Assembly: GCF_028551255.1 (NCBI RefSeq)
Contig: NZ_CP117029.1
Coordinates: 1,426,001 to 1,490,000 of the forward strand
Source: Vibrio tubiashii
Lineage (GTDB): Bacteria > Pseudomonadota > Gammaproteobacteria > Enterobacterales > Vibrionaceae
Length of the DNA stretch: 64,000 bases
Direction of reading: 5' to 3'
Below the pieces are notes generated by a model. That model was not told the DNA's origin. It saw only the letters and a list, made by a program, of their open reading frames with translations, and made no database searches. Both the position numbers and the translations under genes were made by a program. Numbering within the stretch: the first letter of the stretch is position 1; the number at the start of each line of letters is the position of its first letter. Positions 62,735 to 64,000 of the stretch are shown piece by piece.

Positions 62735-64000
62735 ATGAGCATGAATACCCTATACAGAAAATCGCTTCCGGGAAGCCATCTTGATTATTTTGATGCCCGA
62801 GAAGCCGTAAATACACTATCCCCAGGTGCCTACGAAAAACTCCCTTATACCTCACGTATCCTGGCTGAGCAGTTAGTGCGACGTTGTGACCCGAACACTT
62901 TAACTCAAAGCCTAGAGCAAATTATCGAGCGAAAACGCGACTTAGACTTTCCTTGGTATCCGGCTCGTGTGGTGTGTCATGACATTCTAGGTCAGACGGC
63001 GTTAGTTGACCTAGCAGGGCTTAGAGATGCGATTGCCCAACAAGGTGGCGACCCTGCCAAAGTCAATCCTGTTGTAGAAACCCAGCTGATTGTTGACCAT
63101 TCTCTTGCTGTTGAACACGCGGGCTTTGACCCAGACGCCTTTGATAAAAATAGAGCAATTGAAGAGCGCAGAAATGAAGACCGTTTTCATTTTATCGAGT
63201 GGTGTAAAACTGCGTTTGAGAATGTCAGCGTTATTCCTGCTGGTAATGGCATCATGCACCAAATCAACTTGGAGAAAATGTCTCCTGTCGTTCAGGCGAA
63301 GCAAGGTATCGCTTACCCAGACACCTGTGTCGGTACGGATAGCCACACACCGCATGTCGATGCTCTTGGAGTGATTGCGATTGGTGTCGGAGGGCTTGAG
63401 GCGGAGACCGTCATGCTTGGTCGTCCTTCAATGATGAGACTACCTGACATCGTTGGTGTCAAGCTTACTGGCAAGCGCCAACCTGGAATTACAGCAACAG
63501 ATATTGTCTTGGCGATTACTGAATTTTTGCGTAATGAACGAGTCGTTTCATCCTATCTTGAATTTTTTGGGGAAGGAGCAAAAGACCTAACCATTGGCGA
63601 TCGCGCAACCATCTCTAACATGACGCCAGAGTACGGTGCTACGGCTGGGATGTTCTACATTGATGAGCAGACCATTAACTACTTAAAACTGACGGGTCGT
63701 GATGAGCAGCAAGTAGAGCTTGTTGAAAACTATGCCAAACGAACGGGTCTTTGGGCCGATGATCTTGAAACCGCTGAGTACGAGCGAGTATTAGAGTTCG
63801 ATTTGTCCAAGGTTTCTCGAAATATGGCAGGGCCATCGAATCCTCATAGACGTTTGCCAACCTCAGAGCTTGCAGAGCGCGGTATTGCAAAAGAGATTGA
63901 GGCTGAGACTAGTGAGGGGCAATTACCCGATGGGGCAGTCATTATCGCGGCGATTACCTCATGTACCAATACAAGTAACCCGCGCAATGTGGTCGCGGCT
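62735..64000 (+). CDS. acnD: Fe/S-dependent 2-methylcitrate dehydratase AcnD, 3' truncated
   Basis: The frame runs from an ATG with a GGAAG ribosome binding site to the window end, at least 422 residues, with no stop. The N-terminus MNTLYRKSLPGSHLDYFDAREAV is typical of AcnD, as is the aconitase body (VCHDILGQTALVDLAGLRD; GIAYPDTCVGTDSHTPHVDALG; SCTNTSNPRN with a [4Fe-4S] cysteine near residue 409). It dehydrates 2-methylcitrate and usually works with PrpF, which would be expected next. An ATG two codons later (62741) is an alternative start. Confidence 0.93.
   Translation, partial: MSMNTLYRKSLPGSHLDYFDAREAVNTLSPGAYEKLPYTSRILAEQLVRRCDPNTLTQSLEQIIERKRDLDFPWYPARVVCHDILGQTALVDLAGLRDAIAQQGGDPAKVNPVVETQLIVDHSLAVEHAGFDPDAFDKNRAIEERRNEDRFHFIEWCKTAFENVSVIPAGNGIMHQINLEKMSPVVQAKQGIAYPDTCVGTDSHTPHVDALGVIAIGVGGLEAETVMLGRPSMMRLPDIVGVKLTGKRQPGITATDIVLAITEFLRNERVVSSYLEFFGEGAKDLTIGDRATISNMTPEYGATAGMFYIDEQTINYLKLTGRDEQQVELVENYAKRTGLWADDLETAEYERVLEFDLSKVSRNMAGPSNPHRRLPTSELAERGIAKEIEAETSEGQLPDGAVIIAAITSCTNTSNPRNVVAA

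Overview
The window reads as chromosomal DNA of a marine gammaproteobacterium, most likely a Vibrio or close relative. This rests on recognising protein families (RlmF, ModF, Rof, MetA, the prp genes in the order GntR regulator-prpB-prpC-acnD, and a vibrio-like type VI secretion cluster), not on a database search. Base composition looks even. I saw no insertion sequences, prophage genes, CRISPR arrays, tRNA or rRNA.

Region 1 (1-13.5 kb) holds mostly single housekeeping or accessory genes: the 3' end of a GAF-GGDEF diguanylate cyclase, DUF1415 and an MFS exporter divergent from a LysR regulator, a ModF-like ATPase, a VOC protein, Rof, a glutaredoxin, a YgjP-like metalloprotein, RlmF, a PilF-like lipoprotein, an alpha/beta hydrolase, MetA with MetJ-box-like sites, a small P-loop kinase overlapping a DUF3859 gene, and a soluble double-PAS chemoreceptor. 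Region 2 (13.5-26.7 kb) has a DUF1800-DUF1501 pair, a MerR regulator, a MarC-family protein, a four-gene TolC/HlyD/ABC-2 permease efflux operon with no ATPase gene, and a tripartite tricarboxylate transporter operon (tctCBA).

Region 3 (26.7-56.4 kb) starts with a 1048-residue HD-GYP sensor and continues into a complete type VI secretion cluster on the minus strand. In transcription order it is vgrG, a DUF6931-like gene, PAAR, then tssA, hcp, tssB, tssC, a second tssC-like gene, tssE, tssF, tssG, tssH, a sensor-MFS chimera, two orphan periplasmic binding proteins, an FHA gene, tssJ, tssK, tssL (with a SPOR domain), tssM and a Ser/Thr kinase. Most junctions overlap or are a few bases long, so the main block is probably one operon. 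The kinase and FHA protein suggest post-translational control. The inserted sensor-transporter/binding-protein trio is the best candidate here for something undescribed: it looks like an environmental input built into the secretion operon.

Region 4 (56.6-64 kb) has an M28 lipoprotein peptidase, an unknown lipoprotein, and the start of the 2-methylcitrate (propionate) operon: a GntR regulator preceded by two perfect and two near-perfect ATTGTCGACAAT boxes, then prpB, prpC and acnD, which runs off the window. The only gene-free stretch above 300 bases is 26273-26657.

All functional statements come from motif and family recognition by eye. Start sites were moved from the longest open frame where a ribosome binding site or family alignment favoured an internal start.
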